This document shows, piece after piece, positions 35,134 to 44,246 of a stretch of 64,000 nt of DNA; the first letter of the stretch is position 1, and each line of letters begins with the position of its first letter. The notes below the pieces were generated by a model. The model ran no database searches, had not been told where the DNA came from, and saw only the letters and a list, made by a program, of their open reading frames with translations. Made by a program: the position numbers and the translations under genes. The stretch lies in the NCBI GenBank assembly GCA_026390795.1, contig JAPLFG010000003.1, positions 1,488,001 through 1,552,000 of the forward strand, given 5' to 3'. The DNA is from Ignavibacteriales bacterium. Its GTDB lineage: Bacteria; Bacteroidota; Ignavibacteria; Ignavibacteriales; Melioribacteraceae.

Positions 35134-36148
35134 TCTTGCTTATAAGCTCTCTCAATTCCTCAACTGAAAGAAACCATTCGTTTGTTCCGCTGTTATACTT
35201 AAAAGTATCGTTGCAAAATTTTCCGGGTTTGGAATTGCTTGTAGTTCTGAATTTTTCGGTATCCCATAATTTTAATTGTTCCGCGCCACCAAGCTGAACC
35301 GAAGGTAGAATGACAAAATATTTTTCAAACTGAATTGTGCTTACGGCATCAGCTTCGGTTATCATTTCTTCGTGTATTTTTTCGCCGGGACGAATTCCGA
35401 CTTCTTCAATTTTTATTCCCGGCGCTATTGCTTCGGCTAAATCTAAAATCTTAAACGAAGGAATTTTAGGGACAAATAACTCTCCGCCCCACATTCGCTC
35501 AAAACTCTCAAGAACAAAATCTACTCCTTCTTGAAGAGTAATATTAAAACGGGTCATTCGTTTATCTGTAATTGGAAGAACGCCCGACTTTTTCTTCTCA
35601 ATAAAAAACGGTATTACAGAACCCCGGCTTCCCATCACATTTCCGTACCGAACGACTGAAAATTTTATATCGTGGGTTCCTCTAAAATTATTTGCAGCGA
35701 TGAAAAGTTTATCAGATGTTAACTTTGTTGCGCCGTAAAGATTAATCGGCGCGGCAGCTTTGTCCGTACTTAGCGCAATTACCTTTTTTACTCCGCTGTC
35801 AATAGAAGCGTTAATTACATTCTGACCGCCGATGATATTTGTCTTAACTGCTTCAAAGGGATTGTATTCCGCCGCCGGTACTTGCTTAAGAGCCGCGGCA
35901 TGAACAACAACATCAATTCCTTCCATTGCGCGTGATAACCTTTTCTCATCACGCACGTCTCCAATAAAATAGCGCATCAACACACCTTCTTTCCGAAACC
36001 GAGTGTCTTGCTGCATTTCATACTGCTTTAATTCATCACGGCTATAAACAATAATTTTTTTGGGGTTGAAACGTTTGAGAACCGTTTCAATAAATTTCTT
36101 ACCGAAAGAACCTGTCCCCCCGGTAATCAAAATAGTCTTTCCGTCCAT
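35117..36148 (-). CDS. pseB: PseB: UDP-GlcNAc 4,6-dehydratase (inverting)
   Basis: A 343-residue extended SDR enzyme, the first step of pseudaminic acid synthesis. The N-terminal NAD(P) motif is ILITGGTGSFGKKF, with the family segment YSRDELKQYEMQQ. The active-site Lys/Tyr region is INLYGATKLTSDKLF, with STDKAAAPINLYG upstream. Length and these motifs separate PseB/FlaA1-type enzymes from longer membrane-bound ones. About 145 nt precede it without a gene, so a promoter for the Pse set may lie there. Confidence 0.94.
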   Translation of the reverse strand: MDGKTILITGGTGSFGKKFIETVLKRFNPKKIIVYSRDELKQYEMQQDTRFRKEGVLMRYFIGDVRDEKRLSRAMEGIDVVVHAAALKQVPAAEYNPFEAVKTNIIGGQNVINASIDSGVKKVIALSTDKAAAPINLYGATKLTSDKLFIAANNFRGTHDIKFSVVRYGNVMGSRGSVIPFFIEKKKSGVLPITDKRMTRFNITLQEGVDFVLESFERMWGGELFVPKIPSFKILDLAEAIAPGIKIEEVGIRPGEKIHEEMITEADAVSTIQFEKYFVILPSVQLGGAEQLKLWDTEKFRTTSNSKPGKFCNDTFKYNSGTNEWFLSVEELRELISKNVIGD

Positions 36149-36293
36149 ACTTCCTCATATTAACTAAGGGCAAATTTATGAAAATTATTTTACTGTTTGG
36201 CGTGAAATTATCCAAAGTCCTAAAGGAGAAATTTATATGTCAAACTAGGTGAAAAGCGATCTATCTTTGGCTTGATCAGAAGCAAAATTTATT

Positions 36294-37241
36294 TTATTTC
36301 TGTTCCTTCTCCAACACAAGTGTATAACTTGTATTGGGAAAATTGCGAATAGTATCTTCTTTATACTCTTTAACAGTACAATTAGGAATTCCTTTTGCGA
36401 TAGCCAATAAATCGCGACAATAACCAAGCTTAGTCATGCGCCACTTTTCATAAGCATTAGCGTTATGAATAGACGGTTCACATAACACGGCACCTTTCTT
36501 ACATACACGAAAAACTTCCTTTAATGCGAGCTCGGCGCTTGCCTGGCCTAGCTGTTCAAGAACGTGATTAGTAAAAACAATATCATAAGAGTTATCTGGC
36601 AAATCAATTTTTGTAACGTCACCTAGGAAGAGTTCTTCATAGAATGATTCATAAATAAGATTGACAATGCATGACGCCATACGAGAATGAGTGTATTCAA
36701 ATCCAGAGATTTTCATTTCGGGATTAGATTTAGCAAGTAGATACATATTAAGACCTGTACCGCAGCCAGCATCAAGCACCGTTGGATTTTGAATCCCATT
36801 GCACATGGTTGAAATGTGTTCTATAAATTCGATCCTGGGCCAAGCATTCTTGCCCATCATAATTTTACCGTGATACTTTAACGGTTGAGAGGTAGTGAGA
36901 ATTCTCAAACTTTCGTAGTCGTCACTATAGCGGGAGAATGTTGATTTTCCATGTCGGTGAACAAATTTTATAATTCCTTTCCAATCACCAAGAATTTTAA
37001 ATATTTTTTCAACTGAGGTTATGTAAGAAAATTTTTCTGGAAGAGACATTAAATAATCACCAAACGATTTTGGATAATAACAATACCCAAGCACACTTGC
37101 AGCTCTATCTAAAATTATTCGAAAATTATTCCAGTCATTGAATTCCGGATGGTCGGTATTTCTTCGGTCGATGACATTAATCTTTTTTTTTAGATTAATT
37201 TCTTTACATGCTATTTCAAATTCTAATTCGCTAAGAGGCAT
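36294..37241 (-). CDS. Class I SAM-dependent methyltransferase
   Basis: A protein of about 315 residues. The SAM-binding motif I is VLDAGCGTGLNMYLLA, followed by the acidic end of strand 2 (ISGFEYTHSRM), motif II YDIVFTNHVLEQL, and a Methyltransf_11-type continuation ELALKEVFRVCKKGAVL. The first 130 residues are a separate, unassigned helical domain. I prefer the ATG with AAGGA 9 nt upstream over a TTG two codons earlier. Within a glycan locus it may methylate a sugar or lipid-linked glycan. Confidence 0.82.
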   Translation of the reverse strand: MPLSELEFEIACKEINLKKKINVIDRRNTDHPEFNDWNNFRIILDRAASVLGYCYYPKSFGDYLMSLPEKFSYITSVEKIFKILGDWKGIIKFVHRHGKSTFSRYSDDYESLRILTTSQPLKYHGKIMMGKNAWPRIEFIEHISTMCNGIQNPTVLDAGCGTGLNMYLLAKSNPEMKISGFEYTHSRMASCIVNLIYESFYEELFLGDVTKIDLPDNSYDIVFTNHVLEQLGQASAELALKEVFRVCKKGAVLCEPSIHNANAYEKWRMTKLGYCRDLLAIAKGIPNCTVKEYKEDTIRNFPNTSYTLVLEKEQK

Positions 37242-37273
37242 TCCCAATTATCCTTAAATTTATTAGGTCACAT

Positions 37274-38713
37274 TCATAATTTAGTATATTGCTGAAAGCC
37301 ATCTTCACTTGAAAATTTATTTGGCAAACCATTTTTCTTATAGAATTCATCAAAGAAAGGAGTATATCTTTTATACAGTTCCTGCAGTTTATTCATTTTG
37401 TAATTTTCAAAAACCCAGAGATGTTTTTTCACCTTATAAAGTTTAGAATAAAAAGCCCGGTTGTAAAACGGTCCCGCGATTCTTATAAGGTAGTAAACTA
37501 AAAAATGCCAGAAGTGGAAATTATACTTTGATTGGTTATTGGTTATTGGTGATTTGTAATCAGTTATCTGTTTTCGGCTTTCGGTTATAAAATATTTATT
37601 AATCGTATTTTGAAGATAGTGTGCCGCCCGGACATGATTCATCCCGTCACCGAATCCAATAATATCTTTAATCAACTTTTTCCGGATCGTTGCTCTTGAA
37701 TCATCGAAGAATTGTTCGATTCTCCCATGAGTATAAAATTCATCAATCAGTTTTTGAAATTGACCATAATTCTGAATGAGAGCAGATCCTTTATAAAGAG
37801 AATCCCGGTTGAAATCTTTTTCGGGATTAATAAAAATTGTTTGCTTGCCCATTAACCAGCTTTCAAGCGCTGAAGTAGATTCGAAGCAAGTCCACAAATC
37901 GGAGACGCTTATTAAATCATGAATCGATTCTTCACTGCATAAATAGAGAACATTTTCATAATGTGCGAGCTCGCTCATTTCATTTTTTACAGGCTTTGTT
38001 CTTTCGGGTGCGTTTTCCTGCGGATGCTGTTTTAGAATAAATAGGGTTGATGGATTATTCTTAATTACTTGTTTAAGAATATCTCTAACCTTTTTGCGCT
38101 GTTCTTCTATCCAGGTCAGTCTGTTCTCGTCACCCTTCGCCCAGACAAGCAATTCGGTTTTGCCCCGTTTGTGATCAAGCTTGCCGAATGCCCATCCGGC
38201 ATAACCAATAATCTTTGAGTATTGAGTTCGACTGTATTTGCGAAGGAAATTCTCTTTGCTCAGATATTCATAAATAATATAGCGGTCAAACCCGACTCCG
38301 CCGGTTACTACAATTTTTTCTTTTGCTTCCGGAACCTCTTTCCTTAAATATTCCGCTGTACGTTCGCTCCAACAACAGACATATTCTTGATAAAATTTTT
38401 TGTCCCGATTAAATCCCCAATAATCAAAGCTTCCATCGGTTCTAAAATTTCCCTCTGAGATCAGAGCAAATATTGGAATGTTTTGTTCATGTGCGATTTT
38501 AGAAATTTCGAAATAGAGGTTGGAGCCAATTGTATTTGCTTGAAGAATGATCTCCGGTCGTTGGCGATAAATCTCATGAATATCAATATTGAGCGCGTGA
38601 TAGAATTCGCAATTGAGAAATCGTTCCGCAAAATAACGGATAGCAAGCATCATCTCCACATCACGTCCGGAAACGTCGTCGGTAAAACAGAGTACTTTAA
38701 TTTTTTTATTCAT
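37274..38713 (-). CDS. Surface-carbohydrate biosynthesis protein, GT-B-like
   Basis: A 479-residue soluble protein resembling the 'surface carbohydrate biosynthesis' group. It has a Rossmann-like N-terminal half (VLCFTDDVSGRDVEMMLAIR; IILQANTIGSNLYFEI) and a C-terminal half with the nucleotide-sugar side segments FILKQHPQE and SDLWTCFESTSALESWLMGK. These look like a GT-B fold related to CDP-glycerol or Kdo-type transferases. Residues about 381-397 (RKQITDYKSPITNNQSK) are encoded by a CCAAT-type tract and look like an in-frame insertion. A role in transferring a nonulosonic or other acidic sugar is a guess from the neighbours. Confidence 0.65.
   Translation of the reverse strand: MNKKIKVLCFTDDVSGRDVEMMLAIRYFAERFLNCEFYHALNIDIHEIYRQRPEIILQANTIGSNLYFEISKIAHEQNIPIFALISEGNFRTDGSFDYWGFNRDKKFYQEYVCCWSERTAEYLRKEVPEAKEKIVVTGGVGFDRYIIYEYLSKENFLRKYSRTQYSKIIGYAGWAFGKLDHKRGKTELLVWAKGDENRLTWIEEQRKKVRDILKQVIKNNPSTLFILKQHPQENAPERTKPVKNEMSELAHYENVLYLCSEESIHDLISVSDLWTCFESTSALESWLMGKQTIFINPEKDFNRDSLYKGSALIQNYGQFQKLIDEFYTHGRIEQFFDDSRATIRKKLIKDIIGFGDGMNHVRAAHYLQNTINKYFITESRKQITDYKSPITNNQSKYNFHFWHFLVYYLIRIAGPFYNRAFYSKLYKVKKHLWVFENYKMNKLQELYKRYTPFFDEFYKKNGLPNKFSSEDGFQQYTKL
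37531..37590 (-). repeat. CCAAT-type tract inserted in frame in a coding region
   Basis: On the minus strand the tract reads as ATAACCGAAAGCCGAAAAC then AATCACCAATAACCAATAACC. It matches the style of the tracts beside the four-helix-bundle gene and keeps the host frame open. It is a third copy in the same locus. Confidence 0.6.
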
Positions 38714-38749
38714 TCATCCTGTCTTTGCACTGTTAGTTTTTTCAATTTA

Positions 38750-40057
38750 CTATACGGAGTGCGAAGAAACTATTTTATTAAAATAGCCTGCCAATTTTTT
38801 CGTCAAATTTCTATTTGAATATTGTGAAATATCGGTTTGATTTGAATGCAAACTGCCTTCTTTATATTTTTTATACAACTCCCGTACAGTTGTTAAAGTC
38901 TTGTCAAGATCTTTGAAATCGCAAGTGAAGCCGGCATTAACACTGTGAACAATTTTAGATGCATCGCTTTCTTCGGGACCAATTACAAGAGTTGGTCTTC
39001 GAGAAGCGAGGTACTCAAAAAGTTTTCCGGGCAATCTTCCTTTCACATTCGGCATGGCATTGAGAATCAGCAGCAATACCTGCGCTTGATTCATCCGTTC
39101 TAGAGTTTCTAGCCTCGAAATATGTGCCGACAGTTTTAAGTTCTTTGACAACCCGAGCGAATTGATTTCATCAACAATTGCATGACCGATAAATCCAACC
39201 AGTTCAATTTCCAGATCGTCTTCAAATTGTTTGTTCTCTTTAGAAAGAATTGAAAGTGCTTTCCACAAAGTTTTTGCATTACGGTCTGGACCCAAACTTC
39301 CGAAATGGCTCAACGTAAATTTTTTTGATAGCGGGACGGAAATATTTTTAAAGTCATCTTCATCATAACCCCACACGATTACTCCGACATCCTGAGCACC
39401 GATTGATTCTAGATCGCGCTTCCATGTATCGCTGCAGATAGTAATCTTATCGGCATTACGGAAGACGCGCTGTTCCATCGCTTCATGAATTCGTTTTGAG
39501 ATTGGATTGAGCATCAACTGCGGAAAGTAATCCACTTGAGTCCACGGATCTTGAAAATCCGCATGCCATGGAATTCCTAAATTATTTTTAACACCGTACG
39601 CAATCATATGAGTTGATTGCGGAGGACCATTTGTAAACAAAAGATCAACCGGATTTTCTTTCAAATATTTCGATAAATATTTAACAGAAGGACGGATCCA
39701 AAATTTGCGGGCATCCGGGATAAAAATATTTCCTCTGACCCAAATACCTAATTTGTGCATAAAACTTGGTTTATCTTCTTCTAAAAAAACATTATGGATT
39801 CGATCTTCTTTTTTCTTTCCGGTGATGAGCTTAAAAAGATTGTACGGCTCCCAAATTTTTGTTTTCAGAATTTTTATGCCGTCGGGAATATCTTTGAGGT
39901 TTCCTTCATCAAGAACAGGATACTCGGCATTCTCCGAAGTGCAAATAACCGGTTCCCAGCCGAACTCTCTCAAATATTTTGCGAACTTCAAACAGCGGTG
40001 AACAGCAATACCACCTGACGGGGGCCAATAATATGTTATGATTAAAACCTTTCTCAT
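38750..40057 (-). CDS. Family 4-type glycosyltransferase
   Basis: A 435-residue GT-B glycosyltransferase. The N-terminus ITYYWPPSGGIAVHRCLKFAKYL is typical of GT4-like proteins acting on undecaprenyl-linked glycans. The C-terminal half has LSHFGSLGPDRNAKTLWKAL and the nucleotide-sugar region GRLPGKLFEYLASRRPTLVI, with an EPLASRRP-like E-x7-E analogue. Its start overlaps the flippase stop by 4 nt. Donor and acceptor sugars are not predictable. Confidence 0.87.
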   Translation of the reverse strand: MRKVLIITYYWPPSGGIAVHRCLKFAKYLREFGWEPVICTSENAEYPVLDEGNLKDIPDGIKILKTKIWEPYNLFKLITGKKKEDRIHNVFLEEDKPSFMHKLGIWVRGNIFIPDARKFWIRPSVKYLSKYLKENPVDLLFTNGPPQSTHMIAYGVKNNLGIPWHADFQDPWTQVDYFPQLMLNPISKRIHEAMEQRVFRNADKITICSDTWKRDLESIGAQDVGVIVWGYDEDDFKNISVPLSKKFTLSHFGSLGPDRNAKTLWKALSILSKENKQFEDDLEIELVGFIGHAIVDEINSLGLSKNLKLSAHISRLETLERMNQAQVLLLILNAMPNVKGRLPGKLFEYLASRRPTLVIGPEESDASKIVHSVNAGFTCDFKDLDKTLTTVRELYKKYKEGSLHSNQTDISQYSNRNLTKKLAGYFNKIVSSHSV

Positions 40058-41571
40058 GTAATTATTGTCTCTGAATCTGCCTGTGATTTGTCCGCCCCTT
40101 TGATTGTTCCCTTGATAAAATCTATAATCTTTGTGGGACTTAATAAAATTTCAAGCTCGGCTTTTTCATAAAAACGAAAAAAGAAAAGTAGAAAAGGAAA
40201 TAAACCAACTAAAACAAGTTTTATAATAATCCCTAATGGGATGCTCATTGCGGGAAGAAAATAAATTATGCCGGAGAGAATGCTGCCCATAGTGACCATC
40301 AAGGTCAGTTTGTAATTTTCGAAAGGAATTTTGTAATATTTGCCGGAAATCGTCAACGTGACGAGATAAAAAATAATAAATGCAACAAGTGTATTCATTG
40401 CTGCGGCGATGGTTCCGAACATTGGAATAAAAATAAAATTAAGAATGATATTCAACGAAGCCGAGCCAATAGTAATCCATGCAATATGCTTTGTGTTTTT
40501 CGTTAAGAGCATTCCAAGTGAAGCAGTTAATCTCATTCCGCTAAAAACATAAGAGAGAAGTATTACCGGTATAAGGATATAAGCGTTGTTGTATTCTTGC
40601 TTTGCAGCAAATACACCAAGGATTTCTTTACAGAAAAGCGACAGAAAAACAAATCCCCACACAAAAAAGAAAGTCGAGTATGTCATTAATTTTGAGAAGA
40701 AGCGTTTATCATCATGACTTCCAAAATATTTATACGCTACCGGCATTAATCCCAAGGTGAATGGAAGAATGAAAAACATATTTAGAACACCAGCCACGCG
40801 GTAAGCTAGACTATAAGGAGCTAAAGCAGACGAACCAAGTAAAAATTTTATGATGTAACGGTCACTCAAGTTTAATAATAGAAATCCCACTGCTGCAAAC
40901 ACAAGCGGTAAACCGAATTTCATAGAAGCAGATAAGATTTGCGTCTCGAATTTAATTTTCATCTGGGGAATTATTTTGGGCAGCAAAACTACTAAACCGA
41001 AAAACTCAGCAATGACAACAGCGTACAGATATCCTTCAATTCCTTTGTCGAGAAATCCGACAAGGTAAATAATAATTCCTGTCATCAACAAAATTTTAGA
41101 TACACTAACGAGTGTGAAAAAAATAGATTGTTCATCTGCCCGGACTTTCGCAAGAAATAAATTATTCAGCACTCTTAAAAGTACGATGTAAGCTATCAAT
41201 CGAATGTAACTTGCATGAATTTGTGCGTTGACAAAAAGTGCCGGGAAAAAAGAAGTGAAAGCTTCCGAAAACAATACAAAGATTGCGCAGATCACGAAGA
41301 CAAAAGTTGTTAGAGTAAACAGAGCAGATTTCTTTTTACTTTTATACTCATCCGAATTATTAAAGAGAATAATTGAAGTTGCCTGGCCAAGTATAAATAT
41401 CTCAGCGAGGATCGTAATAGTTACATCGATGAGATCCCAATTGCCAAATTCACCAAGCGCCAATTTGGCCGTATAAAGAGGAAGAAGTACTACACCAACA
41501 ATTTTAGGGGCAATGTTGCTTAAGCTGTAAATTAAAGTATCGCGTACCGTGCTTTTAAGTCGTGCGAGCAT
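40054..41571 (-). CDS. Wzx-like polysaccharide flippase (MOP superfamily)
   Basis: A 505-residue integral membrane protein with about 14 predicted helices. The N-terminus RDTLIYSLSNIAPKIVGVVLLPLYTAKL is characteristic of MATE/MOP polysaccharide exporters (RfbX/Wzx type). It would flip lipid-linked oligosaccharides across the inner membrane. Its presence in a locus with several glycosyltransferases supports a Wzx-dependent assembly route; I see no Wzy polymerase that I can name, although the adjacent YfhO-type protein is a large multi-spanning candidate partner. Confidence 0.9.
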   Translation of the reverse strand: MLARLKSTVRDTLIYSLSNIAPKIVGVVLLPLYTAKLALGEFGNWDLIDVTITILAEIFILGQATSIILFNNSDEYKSKKKSALFTLTTFVFVICAIFVLFSEAFTSFFPALFVNAQIHASYIRLIAYIVLLRVLNNLFLAKVRADEQSIFFTLVSVSKILLMTGIIIYLVGFLDKGIEGYLYAVVIAEFFGLVVLLPKIIPQMKIKFETQILSASMKFGLPLVFAAVGFLLLNLSDRYIIKFLLGSSALAPYSLAYRVAGVLNMFFILPFTLGLMPVAYKYFGSHDDKRFFSKLMTYSTFFFVWGFVFLSLFCKEILGVFAAKQEYNNAYILIPVILLSYVFSGMRLTASLGMLLTKNTKHIAWITIGSASLNIILNFIFIPMFGTIAAAMNTLVAFIIFYLVTLTISGKYYKIPFENYKLTLMVTMGSILSGIIYFLPAMSIPLGIIIKLVLVGLFPFLLFFFRFYEKAELEILLSPTKIIDFIKGTIKGADKSQADSETIIT

Positions 41572-44118
41572 TTATAATTTTTCCGCCGCATTCTTTTTTC
41601 TTGAATTGTAAAACGCAAATCCCAATCCGCCGAATAACAATAAGTTTAGAATAAACGATAAATATTTTCCGGTAACAAAAGATGCCGGTTGGTAAATAAA
41701 TTCAACTTTATGTTTCCCTTTCGGAACAACAATCCCTTGAAACCCATGGTTGGTTTTATGAATGATTGTAGGTGTTCCGTCAACAAGTGCCTTCCATCCC
41801 GGCAAATAGGTAGTGCCATAAAAAAGAAAATTATTGCCGGCCGCATTTACTTCAGCAACAACATGTTCATCTTTGTATAAAGTAATGGCAGCAGTGTTTG
41901 TTGAATCGCCTTTATCAAACTTGAAATCGAGTTTATCCACGAATGCAAGTTTTTTCGGATCGAATGAATTGCTCTTTACAGCATTCATAATATCCAGAGA
42001 AGATCTTTCTTCAACATTATCTACAAAATAAATACGGGGAAGCGCCTCGTTGTTTCGATTTACAAATGTAGTAGAATCCGACGACATAGAAATTTGTGAA
42101 AAATATTCAAAGGGGAACGGTTTATCCGTAATAACATATTTGACACCAAGCATGCGCCATAAAGTAAAATTCGCCGGTCCAACCGCATCTATAAAATCTT
42201 GATAGCTCCTTGGTTTAACAGCGGAGTAACCTGAAAAATCCTCTTCTAAAAAATAAACGTTAAAATTTGCATTGTAGTATATGCTGCCCATCCCGGTTCT
42301 TCGCATATTCAATAATCTAAACGGATCTTTATCCTTCTGCTGCTTGATAACTGAAATATATTCCGGTTCCGCGAACTGTTGGTTGACTCCCTCCGCATTT
42401 GTATATGTGGCGCCCCGATTTCCAATTCTGAAAAGATCAAATAAAACCAGTACGGTCAACCCGATGATCAAAAATTCTTTATTTAGTTTCGATGTAATAT
42501 AAGCGTAACTAATACCGAAGAGTAAGGTGAGAAGCGCGAACATGATAGCAAGATCGCCGGTGAACATACTTGACAAATAATCAGAGAGTGCGGTGAACAT
42601 TTGACCTTGCTGCTGTGATTGCTGGTCTTTCCCAAGCGATGAAACAAACTCACCGACTCGTTCTTTGAACCAGCCTGCCAAACTGTTATTTAAAAGTAGC
42701 GTGAGTAAAAAGAAAGCAGCAAAACCGATTGCCGTATATCGGAATATTTTTTCAATAGAGACATTTTTTTCTTCACGCAGAGAAATAATTTTCATTACTC
42801 CGAATCCGGCAAGTATTGGAAAGATAATTTGGAGCGAATGAAGAATCATTGAAGGAACACGGAAATTATTAAACATTGGGAAATAATAATACATCAGATT
42901 ATAAACGAGCGGGAAATTTTTTCCGAATGAAATTAGAATAAAAAACAAAACAAGTATTCCAAAGAACTGTATTACCGGTTCTTTCCAGCGCGTAAATAAT
43001 GCAAAGAGCGCTAAAGCTAAAATGATAATTCCCATATACATCGGTACATCAACACTAGTCATTTGTCCAAAATATGTTTTCACAAGTACGTCTTGATTTT
43101 GAGACAGAGGACCATTATAAGTTGAGTTTCCAAAACCATAAAATGACGGGACTAAAAATGTCATAATTTCTCCCGGTGAGAACGAATAACTAGTTGCGTA
43201 TTCGTATGAATCGCCTTGAGCCGGTGCTGATGGATTTTGCATCTCGCTTATACTTTTTGTTCCTCTTGTTGAGTAAGGTTTGTACTCATAAAGCTGGGCA
43301 TATGTATCGAAAGACATTAATACCGCTATCAATCCAACTGCCGCCATAATTCCAAGGGACTTCAATAACTGCTTCTGCAAAAATTTATTTTTTTGAATAA
43401 AAGCATGGATGGAATAATAAACGAAGTATATGAGCACAACAAGAGCTAAATAAAATACTATCTGAACATGAGCGCTTAAAACTAATAAATGTAAACCCAA
43501 TGCAAACAATAATAGATCAAGCAGTTTAATCTCTTTTTGGAATTTAAAAAGCATCATCAGTATAAAAGGAATGAGCGCAAGAGTCATAAGCTTGGTTATA
43601 TGTCCAATGTAGAACAGAAGAAGTATTCCGGTGCTAAAAATTGTTGCTACGGCTACAATAAAACTAACACCTCTACTTGCGCCGAAGCGCCTCATAAAGA
43701 AAAACGAAGTAAACGCAAGAAGGACAAAGCTGAATGTATAGATGGCGTTGTAATCTTTGAAAGCGACAGAATAAATTCTTGACACATATGAAAATGCAAC
43801 AGAAGTCAAATCATACCAGCGTACTGACATCGAAGTGGCAACTGCAGGCACTCCACAAAATATATAAGGATTCCAGAGAGAGACACCATCGCGGTCTTTA
43901 TTGGCATATTCGCGCAGACTCTTGACTTGCATCAAATCCCCCGAGTCCGTAGTCTTATCGCCGAACATAATTGGCGAAAAATAAATTAGAATCAGAATAA
44001 AGATTATGAGCAAAAGTGCAGGTGTCTGATATTTTTCCGGAATGAATTTACTGAACGAAAAATTCGATTCAGAAGATTTCTTCTGTGTAGATAAAACTTT
44101 CTTCGTTTGTTTTGACAT
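41572..44118 (-). CDS. YfhO-family multi-spanning membrane protein
   Basis: An 848-residue protein with about 12-14 membrane helices and a large C-terminal extracytoplasmic domain (about 560-815). It opens with a disordered cytoplasmic tail and a first helix at about 33-50. The loop after it (FGDKTTDSGDLMQVKSLREY) and the end region GTTYLPGWKALVDGT followed by VPKGKHKVEFIYQP match YfhO-type proteins. Gram-positive YfhO relatives glycosylate teichoic acids as GT-C-type enzymes, so lipid-linked sugar transfer on the outer face is plausible. It abuts the flippase gene with no spacer. Confidence 0.85.
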   Translation of the reverse strand: MSKQTKKVLSTQKKSSESNFSFSKFIPEKYQTPALLLIIFILILIYFSPIMFGDKTTDSGDLMQVKSLREYANKDRDGVSLWNPYIFCGVPAVATSMSVRWYDLTSVAFSYVSRIYSVAFKDYNAIYTFSFVLLAFTSFFFMRRFGASRGVSFIVAVATIFSTGILLLFYIGHITKLMTLALIPFILMMLFKFQKEIKLLDLLLFALGLHLLVLSAHVQIVFYLALVVLIYFVYYSIHAFIQKNKFLQKQLLKSLGIMAAVGLIAVLMSFDTYAQLYEYKPYSTRGTKSISEMQNPSAPAQGDSYEYATSYSFSPGEIMTFLVPSFYGFGNSTYNGPLSQNQDVLVKTYFGQMTSVDVPMYMGIIILALALFALFTRWKEPVIQFFGILVLFFILISFGKNFPLVYNLMYYYFPMFNNFRVPSMILHSLQIIFPILAGFGVMKIISLREEKNVSIEKIFRYTAIGFAAFFLLTLLLNNSLAGWFKERVGEFVSSLGKDQQSQQQGQMFTALSDYLSSMFTGDLAIMFALLTLLFGISYAYITSKLNKEFLIIGLTVLVLFDLFRIGNRGATYTNAEGVNQQFAEPEYISVIKQQKDKDPFRLLNMRRTGMGSIYYNANFNVYFLEEDFSGYSAVKPRSYQDFIDAVGPANFTLWRMLGVKYVITDKPFPFEYFSQISMSSDSTTFVNRNNEALPRIYFVDNVEERSSLDIMNAVKSNSFDPKKLAFVDKLDFKFDKGDSTNTAAITLYKDEHVVAEVNAAGNNFLFYGTTYLPGWKALVDGTPTIIHKTNHGFQGIVVPKGKHKVEFIYQPASFVTGKYLSFILNLLLFGGLGFAFYNSRKKNAAEKL

Positions 44119-44130
44119 TTGTTCTCCCGT

Positions 44131-44223
44131 TTGTCATTCTTGAGAGCAGAGAAGAATCAATTAATTTTGATTCTTCTCCGGCGGGGCACACCTAAACCGG
44201 TATGTAATTCGTCAGAATGACAA
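44131..44223. repeat. Intergenic palindromic repeat (TTGTCATTCT...AGAATGACAA)
   Basis: The outer arms TTGTCATTCT (44131-44140) and AGAATGACAA (44214-44223) pair perfectly. The inner arms GAAGAATCAA and TTGATTCTTC (within 44151-44176) also pair. The unit fills most of the 128-nt gap between the YfhO and glycosyltransferase genes and belongs to the same general GTCATTC repeat style as 17361-17422. Confidence 0.75.
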
Positions 44224-44246
44224 AAATGTTTTTAATTAATCAAATA

